A DNA stretch of 47,810 bases from an uncultured Collinsella sp. (GTDB lineage Bacteria; Actinomycetota; Coriobacteriia; Coriobacteriales; Coriobacteriaceae). Shown piece after piece: positions 40,703 to 47,810 of this stretch (the first letter of the stretch is position 1; every line of letters starts with the position of its first letter). The stretch spans positions 1 through 47,810 of the forward strand of contig CAAFEX010000046.1 of NCBI GenBank assembly GCA_900762015.1, given 5' to 3'. The notes beneath the pieces are model-generated. The model had not been told where the DNA came from. It saw only the letters and a list, made by a program, of their open reading frames with translations, and did not search any database. The translations under genes and the position numbers were made by a program.

Positions 40703-43189
40703 ATGAGTATCAAGCGTTTGGCGCTTTGCCGCAGTCAGGGCCGTCTGTTTGTGCTGCTTCGTTTTGCCGGTCAGGATGTCGCCGCGCTTATTGAGCGGGA
40801 GGGTTCTCAAGCGTTTGCCCATGCGACGACGAGCGGTTTTTGTGTGCCGTCGCTGGTGCTCCCGGTCGATCATGGCCGTGTGCTGGCGCTTTGCCCTTCC
40901 GTTTCCGGTTACGAGCGCGAGCTCGCCGTCATGGTACTTCCGTTTTTGGATGGCTCGTCGATGGATGTCGTTTTTGCATCCGGTGGTCAAAGGTTGGGCT
41001 CCATTCGCCTCGATAGCCGCGTGGCCAAGCTGGAATCCAAGATCAACTACAAGGCAAAGCCTGCGTTGTGTGCGCTTATCCGCAATGCGCAGCGCGGCGA
41101 GCGCTGCGGCTGCTACGAGATCGATGCCATTCGCTATTTGCCGGCAGACGCCGGCGCGGTGTGGCGCTATGAGGTTACGTGGGCGGGAGATCCTCAGTGC
41201 GCCCCTGAGATCCAGATCTTCGATACGCATATGAATGCGATCGATGCCACCGTGCATGTGTTTGAGTCGCAGGTCGATGTGCCGCAGCAGGACGGATGCC
41301 GCGTCAATAAAACGTATCTGAGTGTTGAGATGCCCCAGGATATACGTGATTTTGTCGCGATTGCAATCGACCCCGCGGGGCAGATCCAGAGCGGTTTTTG
41401 CGCCATGGATGGTCGCCTGTACAACGGCATGGTCGACGACAGCTGGAACCGCATGAAGGATGCACGCGCTGACGACGCAGCTTATCGACGTTGGTTTGAG
41501 CAGCATCGCGCAAAGCCGGGCGATCTGGCGTGCCAGCGTGTCGCTTCGGCGGCCTTTGCCTATAGGCCGCTCGTGAGCATTGTGGTGCCGTGCTACAAGA
41601 CCGATCGAGTCTACCTGCGCGAGCTGCTGGACTCGGTGCTAGCCCAGAGCTATGACAACTGGGAATTGCTGTTCATGGACGCCTCGCCCGAATGGGATGC
41701 GGTGGCCAATCTTGCAGCAAGTGCCAACGACGAGCGCGTTCGTCGCATCGAGCTGCCCGGCAACGGCGGCATTGTGCTCAACACCAACGCTGGTATTCAG
41801 CAGGCGACTGGAGACTATATCGCGTTCTTGGACCATGACGACATTCTGGAGCCGGACGCGTTATTCCACTATGTTGCCGCGCTGAATAAGGTGGCCGAGG
41901 GCGAGCGTCCCCAGGTCCTGTTCTGCGACGAGGACATGTTCCAGAAAACGGGGGAGTGGGGCCAGCCGGTCTTTAAGACCGTACTCAACGTCGACCTGCT
42001 CTATAGCCATAACTGCGTGACGCATTTCCTGATGGTGGAGAAGGCGCTCATCGATCACATTGGTTTGTCCCCAGAAGACGTTGCGGGCGCCCAGGACTAC
42101 GACTTGACGCTTCGCTGCCTTGTAGCCGGCGCGCGCTTTGAGCACGTTGCGCATGTGCTGTATCACTGGCGCGTTCATCTGGGATCGACCGCCGACGGTT
42201 CTGCCGATAGTAAGCCGTATGCTATTGAAGCCGGGCGCCTTGCGCTGCAGCGCCACTTTAACGCGCTGGGCATTTGCGGAACGGTCGAGGAGACCGAGAC
42301 GCCGTTTGTCTACCGTATGCGCTATGCGCTGCCAAAGCCTGCGCCGCTGGTGAGCATTGTGATTCCCACCAAGGACCACGTTGAGACGCTCGATGCCTGT
42401 GTGATGTCGATCGCCCAGAAGGCCACGTATACCAATTACGAGATCGTCTTGGTGGAGAACAACAGCGAAGCCCCGGAGACGTTTGCGTATTACGAAACCC
42501 TGCCAGAGCGCGTGGCTGCAGCATCCGAAGGCAAGGGCATCGCGCGCGTTGTGTACTGGCCGGGTGAGTTCAATTACTCCAAGATCATTAACTTTGGCGT
42601 GGAGCATGCCAGGGGCGACTATCTGCTGCTGCTCAACAACGATACCGAGGTCATAAGCCCCGGCTTTATTGAAGAGATGATGGGCTATCTGATGTGTCCC
42701 GATGCGGGCGTGGTGGGCGCCAAACTCTATTTTGCCGATCATCTGGTGCAGCATGCCGGCATTTTGGTTGGCGTGCGCGGCGCACTTGCCCATGCCAACC
42801 AGGACTTCTCGGCAAAGCGCGAGGGATACCTTGCCCGTGCTGTACGTCCCGGCAACTTTAGCGCCGTAACGGGCGCCTGCCAGATGGTTCGTCGCGACGT
42901 GTTTGAGCAGGTCGGAGGCTACAACGAGGAGTTCGCCGTCGGCTTTAACGACGCGGACTTTTGCCTCCGTGTGCGGGAGGCGGGCTACCGCACCATCTTT
43001 ACGCCCTATGCCGAGCTGTACCACTACGAGTTCACCTCGCGCGGCAGGGAAGAGGCCAACGAGGAAAAGCTGCGCCGCTGGAAGCGAGAGCAGGCACTGT
43101 TCATGCAGCGCTGGCCGGAGTTCTTCCTCGATGGCGATCCGTGGTTGGGGCCAAACCTATCTGCCGAGAGTGAGTATTTCTCGGTCTAA
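40703..43189 (+). CDS. Large glycosyltransferase with two GT2 domains
   Basis: An 828-residue protein. Residues 1-285 are a domain I do not recognise (beta-rich, no motif). A first GT2 domain begins at about 288 (PLVSIVVPCYKTDRVYLREL, AFLDHDDILEPDAL) and a second at about 548 (PLVSIVIPTKDHVETLDAC, LLLLNNDTEVISPGF, VTGACQMVRRDVFEQVGGYNEEF). The layout, a non-GT segment then tandem GT2s, is that of rhamnan/capsule-type polymerising or bifunctional transferases. The last ~160 residues are duplicated as a frameshifted fragment at 46716-47190. Confidence 0.88.
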   Translation: MSIKRLALCRSQGRLFVLLRFAGQDVAALIEREGSQAFAHATTSGFCVPSLVLPVDHGRVLALCPSVSGYERELAVMVLPFLDGSSMDVVFASGGQRLGSIRLDSRVAKLESKINYKAKPALCALIRNAQRGERCGCYEIDAIRYLPADAGAVWRYEVTWAGDPQCAPEIQIFDTHMNAIDATVHVFESQVDVPQQDGCRVNKTYLSVEMPQDIRDFVAIAIDPAGQIQSGFCAMDGRLYNGMVDDSWNRMKDARADDAAYRRWFEQHRAKPGDLACQRVASAAFAYRPLVSIVVPCYKTDRVYLRELLDSVLAQSYDNWELLFMDASPEWDAVANLAASANDERVRRIELPGNGGIVLNTNAGIQQATGDYIAFLDHDDILEPDALFHYVAALNKVAEGERPQVLFCDEDMFQKTGEWGQPVFKTVLNVDLLYSHNCVTHFLMVEKALIDHIGLSPEDVAGAQDYDLTLRCLVAGARFEHVAHVLYHWRVHLGSTADGSADSKPYAIEAGRLALQRHFNALGICGTVEETETPFVYRMRYALPKPAPLVSIVIPTKDHVETLDACVMSIAQKATYTNYEIVLVENNSEAPETFAYYETLPERVAAASEGKGIARVVYWPGEFNYSKIINFGVEHARGDYLLLLNNDTEVISPGFIEEMMGYLMCPDAGVVGAKLYFADHLVQHAGILVGVRGALAHANQDFSAKREGYLARAVRPGNFSAVTGACQMVRRDVFEQVGGYNEEFAVGFNDADFCLRVREAGYRTIFTPYAELYHYEFTSRGREEANEEKLRRWKREQALFMQRWPEFFLDGDPWLGPNLSAESEYFSV

Positions 43190-43338
43190 GGCAATGGGTT
43201 TAGGAAGTCCTGAACTTTCTTTCGCTATGAGCTTGGAAGAAAGCAATGGTGGACTACTAACTAAGTCATATTACGAAAGCTCGATACTTCCGCGATAAGT
43301 TTATACAAGCTTATACAGCTCGATATTATTCGATATAA

Positions 43339-43947
43339 GTAGATATCGCACTTGCCTTTGCCGGCTTACCCGCCGGCGTTATGGATCTTATTAACGGCAA
43401 GGCGCTTACGTTCTTGCGTCGTGCCCTCTCCGAAGATCTGGCGCCTATCAACCAGGTGGAGGTAGCGCTCTCTATGGGCGATAGCTTTGTCGCGACTGGT
43501 TTGACCATAGAGGACGATTTTCTGTCGAGAGCCGCTAAGGCCACTAAGGGCTATGCCTATCTGGTGCAACTGGTCGGTTACTCCATTTGGCAACGCGCCA
43601 ACTTGCATCGTGCCAAAAGTGCCATTGTGAGCGAGGGCGACGTCACCGAAGGCATTGCGCTGGCAGAGGCTCGTTTTCACGATGTTGTTCACGAGCCCGC
43701 GATTTCTGGACTTGGACTCAACGATATCAAATACCTTTTGGCCATGTGCGAGGATAAGCAGCAGTCCAAATCATCTGAGATTGCTAAACGCATGGGTAAA
43801 AAGACCAATGAGGTCAGCTCTATTAGGGCTAAGCTGCTTCAAAGAGAGGTTATTCAAGCTCCGCAGAGGGGCTACGTGCAGTTTGCCGTGCCGGACCTAG
43901 ATATCTATCTGCGAGAGAACGCCGCGGAGATTCTCGAGCGGTTCTAA
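43339..43947 (+). pseudogene. 5'-truncated AAA/ORC1-like ATPase (C-terminal part)
   Basis: The reading frame from 43339 (just after an in-frame TAA at 43336-43338) encodes the C-terminal ~200 residues of an AAA+ ATPase of the ORC1/Cdc6-like bacterial group. It enters in the lid/sensor region (AFAGLP-x-GVMDLINGKALTFLRRA) and ends in a winged helix (DIKYLLAMCEDKQQSKSSEIAKRMG). The Walker motifs and the whole N-terminal ATPase core are missing and are not found upstream. The ATG at 43381 would give a 188-residue product but has no good ribosome site. I treat it as a remnant. Confidence 0.7.
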
Positions 43948-43999
43948 ATCGAGGCATGAATAGCCGCCGGTTAACTGCCCTTGTCGACTTGGCTCGCGT

Positions 44000-44048
44000 C
44001 CCCCCCAATCTAGTAGACTCTGAACCGTTGCTAGATTGGGGGGGGGGG
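44000..44048. repeat. 14-bp inverted repeat with an 11-G tract at the end of abiEii
   Basis: CCCCCCCAATCTAG (44000-44013) and CTAGATTGGGGGGG (44031-44044) form a perfect dyad around a 17-nt loop. The G run goes on to 44048, 11 in all. The abiEii stop codon (TAG, minus strand) lies in the right arm. A direct 9-bp repeat CATGAAACG occurs twice just beyond (44056-44076). Confidence 0.75.
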
Positions 44049-44627
44049 ATTTTCCATGAAACGCTCCATGAAACGAGTTTCCGGGGCCGTTCGGATGTCG
44101 TGGCGCAGCAGGGACTTGAGCTTCTCGGCGAACACCTGCTCTTTCGAGTTCGCAAGCAGGCAGACGCCCTCCTGCCGGTGTGCCACGTCGAACCACAGCT
44201 CGTCCTGCTCCATCGCAGCGCTCGCGTGGACCCCCAGGTCGAACTTCGTGTCGAACGTGCTGCGCCCGTCGCTGACCTTGAGGTTGACGCGCCTGCCCTT
44301 GTAGTCCTGCTGCGACAGCTCCTCTATCTCGCCGGCGATGCGGACGGTTACGCCGTCGCCGAGGTTCGAGAGGGCGGACACAAAGGAGCGAATGGAGGCG
44401 TCGGTCATCGGGTACCGCACGAAGTCGAGGTCTATGTCCTGGGTTGCGCGGCGCCCGCTCCCCGACAGCGCGCACATCAGGACCCCTCCCTTGACCGTCA
44501 CTCGGTCGCGCATGCCGGATGCCGCCAGCTTTGAGAGGATCACGTCCTGGCAGACGCGCGCGGTCGCGTTGAGGCAGGAGTAGCCCTCCTCGCGCTCGTA
44601 GCGCGCCCTCATCTCGTTCAGGTCCAT
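44031..44627 (-). CDS. AbiEii/AbiGii-type nucleotidyltransferase toxin, C-terminally truncated
   Basis: A 198-residue AbiEii-like toxin. The nucleotidyltransferase motif reads VKGGVLM followed by RRATQDIDLDF and the KEQVFAEKLKSLLRH motif is near the C-terminus. Family members are normally 250-300 residues, with a further helical domain; here the frame stops right after a run of prolines coded by the 11-C tract (FMERFMENPPPP), so the end is missing or replaced. A one-base change in the tract would put the frame into 45 further unrelated codons. The gene starts with the AbiEi stop codon overlap (TGATG) and AGGAGG upstream. As a toxin it would act on the GTP/NTP- or tRNA-dependent target known for AbiEii; activity here is doubtful. 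Confidence 0.8.
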   Translation of the reverse strand: MDLNEMRARYEREEGYSCLNATARVCQDVILSKLAASGMRDRVTVKGGVLMCALSGSGRRATQDIDLDFVRYPMTDASIRSFVSALSNLGDGVTVRIAGEIEELSQQDYKGRRVNLKVSDGRSTFDTKFDLGVHASAAMEQDELWFDVAHRQEGVCLLANSKEQVFAEKLKSLLRHDIRTAPETRFMERFMENPPPPI

Positions 44628-45169
44628 CAGAATACCTCCTCCATGGCGCGCTCGAGGTGTGCCTCGCCGTGCGGGATTGCCTCCGCGTAGTCCTGCAGCC
44701 TGTATATGTCCAGCCGCTCCGACCGCCTGCGGAACGAGGCGACGGCCTCCCGGTAGAGGTCGTAGGGCAGCTTGTTGCGCGAGCGCATGAGCTCGAGGAG
44801 CATGCGCTCGGGGTCGTAAACGGCAAGCTCGGTCCCGTCCACCGAGACGGTCGACCTCCCGACGCCCAGCCATCCCTCCGGGATGAAGTGCTGGCGCACG
44901 GCGGCGTCGCGTATCTTGGTCCCACCGCGCTTCGTGGCCAGGTCGATCCGGTCGGGGGGCGCGGTCACGAGCCCGTGGGCGTAGAGCGCGGTCTGCCCGG
45001 TCAGGATGCCCCCGGGGTAGCGCTTCGCGATCACGGCGAGGGCGTCCTCGTCCCGGTTGGTCGAGTACATCCCTCGGCCGACGGGGTGGAGCGTCCCTTC
45101 CGACACCGCCTTGCGAACGCGGTACCTGCTCCCGAGTTCAGCCAGCGCCTCCCGGTAGGTGATCACCAT
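44627..45169 (-). CDS. AbiEi-family antitoxin
   Basis: A 180-residue protein of the AbiEi type IV antitoxin and abortive infection group. The N-terminal winged helix reads YREALAELGSRYRVRKAVSEGTLHPVGRGMYS; the C-terminal domain has LTGQTALYAHGLVT and VYDPERMLLELMRSRNKLP. AbiEi represses its own operon through inverted repeats. Here a perfect 19-bp inverted repeat lies directly upstream. GGAGG precedes the ATG at 45169. It overlaps the toxin gene by one base, the usual coupled arrangement. Confidence 0.88.
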   Translation of the reverse strand: MVITYREALAELGSRYRVRKAVSEGTLHPVGRGMYSTNRDEDALAVIAKRYPGGILTGQTALYAHGLVTAPPDRIDLATKRGGTKIRDAAVRQHFIPEGWLGVGRSTVSVDGTELAVYDPERMLLELMRSRNKLPYDLYREAVASFRRRSERLDIYRLQDYAEAIPHGEAHLERAMEEVF

Positions 45170-45184
45170 GCCGACCTCCCCTCG

Positions 45185-45234
45185 AAAGCCATATAAGCCT
45201 ACATCTGATGACAATTGTAGGCTTATATGGCTTT
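45185..45234. promoter_or_regulatory. AbiEi operator: perfect 19-bp inverted repeat
   Basis: AAAGCCATATAAGCCTACA (45185-45203) and its perfect inverse (45216-45234), 12 nt apart, centred about 40 bp before the abiEi start. TATAAG within the arm may be the -10. AbiE loci studied elsewhere have inverted repeats at this place that are bound by AbiEi for negative autoregulation. Confidence 0.75.
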
Positions 45235-45353
45235 TCATGGAACGACTCATTGCGGCACCTCCCTCGCCATGACGGTGCCTTACTTTGATGGCTCTTTCCT
45301 CGTTTGCATCTGCTATATGAAGGAACGTCGATTCTGGTGCTCGGGCGAAGGCG

Positions 45354-46298
45354 CTACGCGATGAAATTCTCCACCAGCGTAACCATGGAGTCCTTCTCGC
45401 TTGGGTCAGAGAGGGCAATCATGAGCGTCATGGCCGCGAGCGCGTTGCCCTCCACGCGGAGTCTTTCGCCGTTGCGCAGTATCCCGTTCTTGTCGAGGAA
45501 GTGAATGAAGAGCGCCGCTGCAGAGCGCTTGTTGCCATCCAAGAATGGATGGTCCTTCACTACGAGGTAGAGAAGGTTGGCGGCCTTTGCTTGAACGGAG
45601 GGATATAGGTCTTGGTCGCCAAAGCCCTGATAGAGGGCGCTGATGATTCCGGCGAACTGGTTGTCCCGCTCTCGTCCGAACAGGGTGGACGACGAGTAGA
45701 ACGGTAGGCTGCGGACGACTTCGAGGGCTTCGGTGTAACCGAGCTCCCAGTTGGGCTCGTTGCCCTGGGGCGCCTTCATCCTTCCCGTGTCGTATTCATC
45801 GAGCAGAGTCAGGCTCGGAAGGTACTTCTGTAGAATTTCTGCCGCACCGGAGAGTTCCGGAGTACTCGACCTCTCGAGGACCTTGAAGACCGTTCCGAGC
45901 GCCTCGAGTCTCTTTTGGTTGATGGAGTATCCCTGGAGTAGATGCTGCTTGAGCACGCCATTTGCCCACCGGCGGAAGTACACGCCCTGCTGAGACTTCA
46001 CGCGGTAGCCAACCGAGATGATCATGTCGAGGTTGTAGTGCTCGACCTGACGTTTGACCGTTCTTGTTCCCTCTAAGCGAACTATTTCAAAAAATGAAAT
46101 AGTTCGAATTCCGGCAAGCTCTTCCTTTGCTGCGGAATGAATGTGCTTGGAGATAGTCGGCACTCCGCGCCCGAACAACGTCGCCATCTGCTGCTGGGTT
46201 AGCCAGACCGTATCGCCGTCGACGCGCACGTCAAGGTGGACTGCGTGGTCGGGGTCCTCGTACAAAGCGATCTGCTGGCTTGCGTTGGAATTGTCCAT
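45354..46298 (-). CDS. RhuM-Fic fusion protein
   Basis: A 314-residue protein made of a RhuM-type N-terminal domain (about 10-150: VWLTQQQMATLFGRGVPTISKHI, ISVGYRVKSQQGVYFRRWA) and a C-terminal Fic/Doc domain (about 200-314) with the catalytic motif HPFLDGNKRS. The motif is intact with the His and the GNxR, so AMP transfer or another NMP transfer is possible. RhuM proteins have unknown function but this fusion is common in mobile and defence-like islets. No adjacent antitoxin gene is seen; an inhibitory S/TxxxE(G/N) helix is not clear to me in the sequence. GAAGGGG precedes the ATG. Its 5' end faces a structured non-coding stretch. Confidence 0.87.
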   Translation of the reverse strand: MDNSNASQQIALYEDPDHAVHLDVRVDGDTVWLTQQQMATLFGRGVPTISKHIHSAAKEELAGIRTISFFEIVRLEGTRTVKRQVEHYNLDMIISVGYRVKSQQGVYFRRWANGVLKQHLLQGYSINQKRLEALGTVFKVLERSSTPELSGAAEILQKYLPSLTLLDEYDTGRMKAPQGNEPNWELGYTEALEVVRSLPFYSSSTLFGRERDNQFAGIISALYQGFGDQDLYPSVQAKAANLLYLVVKDHPFLDGNKRSAAALFIHFLDKNGILRNGERLRVEGNALAAMTLMIALSDPSEKDSMVTLVENFIA

Positions 46299-46329
46299 GA
46301 TGTATGCCCCTTCGGTTTAGTCGACATGC

Positions 46330-46653
46330 TATGATCCGCACGCCGGAGGACGAGTGGTTTCAACATGCCGGTATTGCGTAGCTTCAACCGGCATCCCGCC
46401 GGTCAGTCGGCGTCGCGTGCGCCGGCTAAGCCAGGGTCGGGGCACGCGACGCCGGCGCTTCGTACCATTGGGGGCCTCCGAAGCGACTTTCACTCTGTCT
46501 TATTCTGGTAGATACAGTGTACCACGAAACGCGAACATGCGTACGTATTTCTGTTTAAATTTTAGCTGGACGCGGCGGTGTGTCGTCCTCTGCCTTGTTC
46601 TCCGAAGCCAGCTGTATTCCGGGCCGCGGTTCTACAAGGCAGGGGGTAGTCAG
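46330..46653 (+). ncRNA. Candidate structured RNA/leader before a small hydrophobic peptide
   Basis: The gene-free 46299-46653 has consecutive hairpins: ATGCCGGT/ACCGGCAT (46365-46372 with 46387-46394), GGCGTCGCGTGC-type 14-bp arms (46407-46420 with 46442-46455), and CGCTTCG/CGAAGCG (about 46456-46484). A TATGAT -10-like box is at 46330-46335. The stretch ends at the ribosome site of the 19-residue peptide. I do not recognise a known RNA family. The long plus-strand frame across this region (to 46713) has an unnatural composition and is not a gene. Confidence 0.35.
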
Positions 46654-46713
46654 ATGGATAGGATTATCCTTCTCCTACTTCTCTTGACCTTCCTGGTCAT
46701 CCTGAGCAAGTAA
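46654..46713 (+). CDS. 19-residue hydrophobic peptide, Ibs/type I toxin-like
   Basis: The frame encodes MDRIILLLLLLTFLVILSK, a single short hydrophobic helix with a charged start and end. Size, composition and the Ile/Leu core are like those of Ibs-type toxins (18-19 residues) of enterobacterial type I systems; homology is not implied. A good ribosome site, AGGGGG, lies 7 nt before the ATG. It lies in the accessory islet, after a structured leader. Whether there is an antisense RNA cannot be read from the sequence. The gene sits directly before the duplicated GT fragment. Confidence 0.45.
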   Translation: MDRIILLLLLLTFLVILSK

Positions 46714-46715
46714 TG

Positions 46716-47190
46716 GGCTTTGGTGGGTGCCAAGCTCTACTTTGCTGGCCATCTGGTTCAGCTAGCTGGCATTGTGGTCGGCGTGCGCGGCGCCCTTGCC
46801 CATGCCAACTGGGACTTTTCGGCAAAGCGCGAGGGATATCTTGCCCGTGCCGTGCACCCGGGCAACTTCAGCGCCGTTACGGGCGCCTGCCAGATGGTCC
46901 GTCGCGACGTTTATGAACGGGTTGAAGGCTGCGACGAGAAGTTTGCCGTCGGTTTTAACGATGCGGATTTTTGCCTGCGCGTATGGGGGCTACCGCACCA
47001 TCTTTACACCTTATGCTGAGCTGCACCACTACGAGTTCACTTCGCGCAGCAGGGAAGAGGCCAGCGAGGAAAAGCTGCGCCGTTGGAAGCGCGAGCAGGC
47101 ACTGTTTATGCAGCACTGGCTGGAGTTCTTCTTGACGGGTGATCCGTGGCTGGGGCCGAACCTTAGCAGCGAGTGCGTGTATGGTGCGCT
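46716..47190 (+). pseudogene. Frameshifted duplicate of the 3' end of the tandem GT gene
   Basis: The sequence from about 46716 to 47190 is roughly 85% identical to 42706-43176 of the 828-residue glycosyltransferase gene. The frame is broken around 46985 by a net loss of 5 nt (LRVWG instead of LRVREAGYR), so it codes for two overlapping pieces. The start of homology coincides with the end of the small peptide gene. It cannot produce an intact protein and has no start signal. Confidence 0.85.
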
Positions 47191-47220
47191 GAAAATTACT
47201 GTGCTTGTTCTGGCTTGTTG

Positions 47221-47332
47221 CTAGGCGTAGCGCGCGTCCCGCCGGTTGAGAAGCTCGCAGTAGTTCGACACCGCCTCTACCTGCGGCGCCTGCTCCTGCG
47301 GCTCCTCCGGCTGCCCTTGCTGCCCTGCGGCT
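47221..47332 (-). pseudogene. Possible C-terminal gene remnant
   Basis: On the minus strand a short open frame between an upstream stop (about 47333) and the TAG at 47221-47223 encodes about 36 residues, a Gln/Glu/Pro-rich linker and the end NYCELLNRRDARYA. The composition looks like the tail of a real protein, but no start or upstream part is present. The call is tentative. Confidence 0.25.
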
Positions 47333-47375
47333 TACCATCCTACTCACCCACGTATGACTCCCGTGCCCCGAGCGG

Positions 47376-47414
47376 GCAAAAGGAAATGCCCACAACGTCT
47401 CCGTTGCGGGCATT
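47376..47414 (-). terminator. Terminator of the HerA-like ATPase gene
   Basis: AATGCCCACAACG (47385-47397) pairs with CGTTGCGGGCATT (47402-47414, one wobble) around a 4-nt loop; on the minus strand TCCTTTTG follows. Confidence 0.85.
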
Positions 47415-47437
47415 CTCCGGGCCGGCCACAAATAGCT

Positions 47438-47810
47438 TTATCGAATCCGATTGCTCTTCATCATCCGGATCGTTGGCGTCTCGTCGGCAAAGTCATCGTC
47501 TATCTGTAGTTCAAGGGGCACCGTAATGGAGCTTCCCAGCGCGGTCGTGGTTCCCGGGGCGAATGCGGGAAGGCGCATGACCTGGCCATTTGATATGGAA
47601 GGGATATTGCGGCGAACGTAATCGAGGTCGTAAGAGTTCTGAATGCGGTGGATTATGAAGGTTCCCGTCTGAGAGAGCACGACGCGGGAAAGCTCACTGG
47701 GGATTTGGCTGATGGCGGTAAGGTAAATGCCAAACTTACGGCCCTCCCGTGCAATTCGATTGAACACTGAGTCGTCTGTCAGGTCTGCATCCCTGATATA
47801 GCGATGCGCC
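47438..47810 (-). CDS. HerA-like (DUF87) ATP-binding protein, C-terminal part
   Basis: The last ~124 residues of a HerA/FtsK-type ATPase that extends beyond the right edge. The seen portion reads AHRYIRDAD (following the Walker B of the family), VFNRIAREGRKFGIYLTAISQ, PSELSRVVLSQTGTFIIHRI and DLDYVRRNIPS, all hallmarks of HerA helicases. The frame is open to the window edge. HerA-like ATPases act with NurA in DNA end processing and, in mobile islets, with SIR2, DUF4297 or nuclease partners in phage defence. Which applies here cannot be told without the sequence to the right. Confidence 0.85.
   Translation of the reverse strand, partial: AHRYIRDADLTDDSVFNRIAREGRKFGIYLTAISQIPSELSRVVLSQTGTFIIHRIQNSYDLDYVRRNIPSISNGQVMRLPAFAPGTTTALGSSITVPLELQIDDDFADETPTIRMMKSNRIR

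Noticed and set aside
43956..44534. Plus-strand frame of 192 codons over the abiEii gene
   Set aside because: Antisense shadow of a clear AbiEii frame and no ribosome site.
46354..46713. 119-residue plus-strand frame ending with the small peptide
   Set aside because: Its N-terminal 100 codons run through hairpins, with Arg/Cys-rich unnatural composition and no ribosome site; only the last 19 codons have a proper start.
46955..47431. Minus-strand frame of 158 codons opposite the duplicated GT fragment
   Set aside because: Ala/Arg-rich shadow that crosses the HerA terminator and the pseudogene; no ribosome site.
1..47810. CRISPR array or cas genes
   Set aside because: No regularly spaced direct repeats and no Cas protein motifs; the repeats found are palindromic and dispersed.

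Overview
The window is GC-rich with strong third-position GC, encodes 3 tRNAs and about 35 real genes, and looks like a Coriobacteriia (Actinomycetota) chromosome, most likely Collinsella or a close relative. The reasons are the large disordered N-terminal extension on Rho, a CarD regulator, an uncharacterised GGGtGRT protein paired with a NifU-like scaffold, a sufCBDSU operon behind an Rrf2 regulator, and a long glycosyltransferase cluster. The organism call is inference from gene content and style; no ribosomal RNA is present.

Layout. 1-8900: housekeeping metabolism (radical SAM protein, tRNA-Ala, pncB, proB, an S33 prolyl-aminopeptidase-like hydrolase, proA, an HD hydrolase, carD). 9200-16350: argS, rho with a ~430-residue extension, a membrane-anchored Ala-rich protein, and a VanZ-like protein. 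16400-20800: ROK sugar kinase, class I aminotransferase, tRNA-His/tRNA-Lys operon, and a fumarate reductase/aspartate oxidase-like flavoprotein. 20900-29950: an iron-sulfur region, with the GGGtGRT/NifU-like pair, then a REP-associated tyrosine transposase (RAYT), then sufCBDSU on the minus strand with a divergent IscR-like Rrf2 regulator. 30000-33850: a secreted, sortase-type wall protein and an AAA-ATPase-like protein with a degenerate nuclease domain. 33850-43200: surface polysaccharide genes (one minus-strand GT2, one acyltransferase, then a plus-strand run of five GT2 genes ending in an 828-residue tandem GT). 43200-47810: an accessory islet with an ATPase remnant, an AbiEi/AbiEii toxin-antitoxin pair with a truncated toxin, a RhuM-Fic protein, a structured non-coding stretch, a 19-residue Ibs-like hydrophobic peptide, a frameshifted copy of the GT 3' end, and the C-terminus of a HerA-like ATPase.

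Two threads stand out. First, intergenic spaces carry several families of short palindromes that all contain GGGAC/GTCCC. One 30-bp family sits 54 bp downstream of the RAYT gene, and as an inverted pair (a REPIN-like doublet) in the leader of the rrf2 gene; this looks like a REP/RAYT system in a Gram-positive lineage. Second, the islet at 43.2-46.7 kb lies between two direct copies (~470 bp) of the 3' end of a glycosyltransferase gene, so it could be gained or lost by homologous recombination. It holds an AbiE pair whose toxin gene runs into an 11-C tract and a 14-bp inverted repeat.
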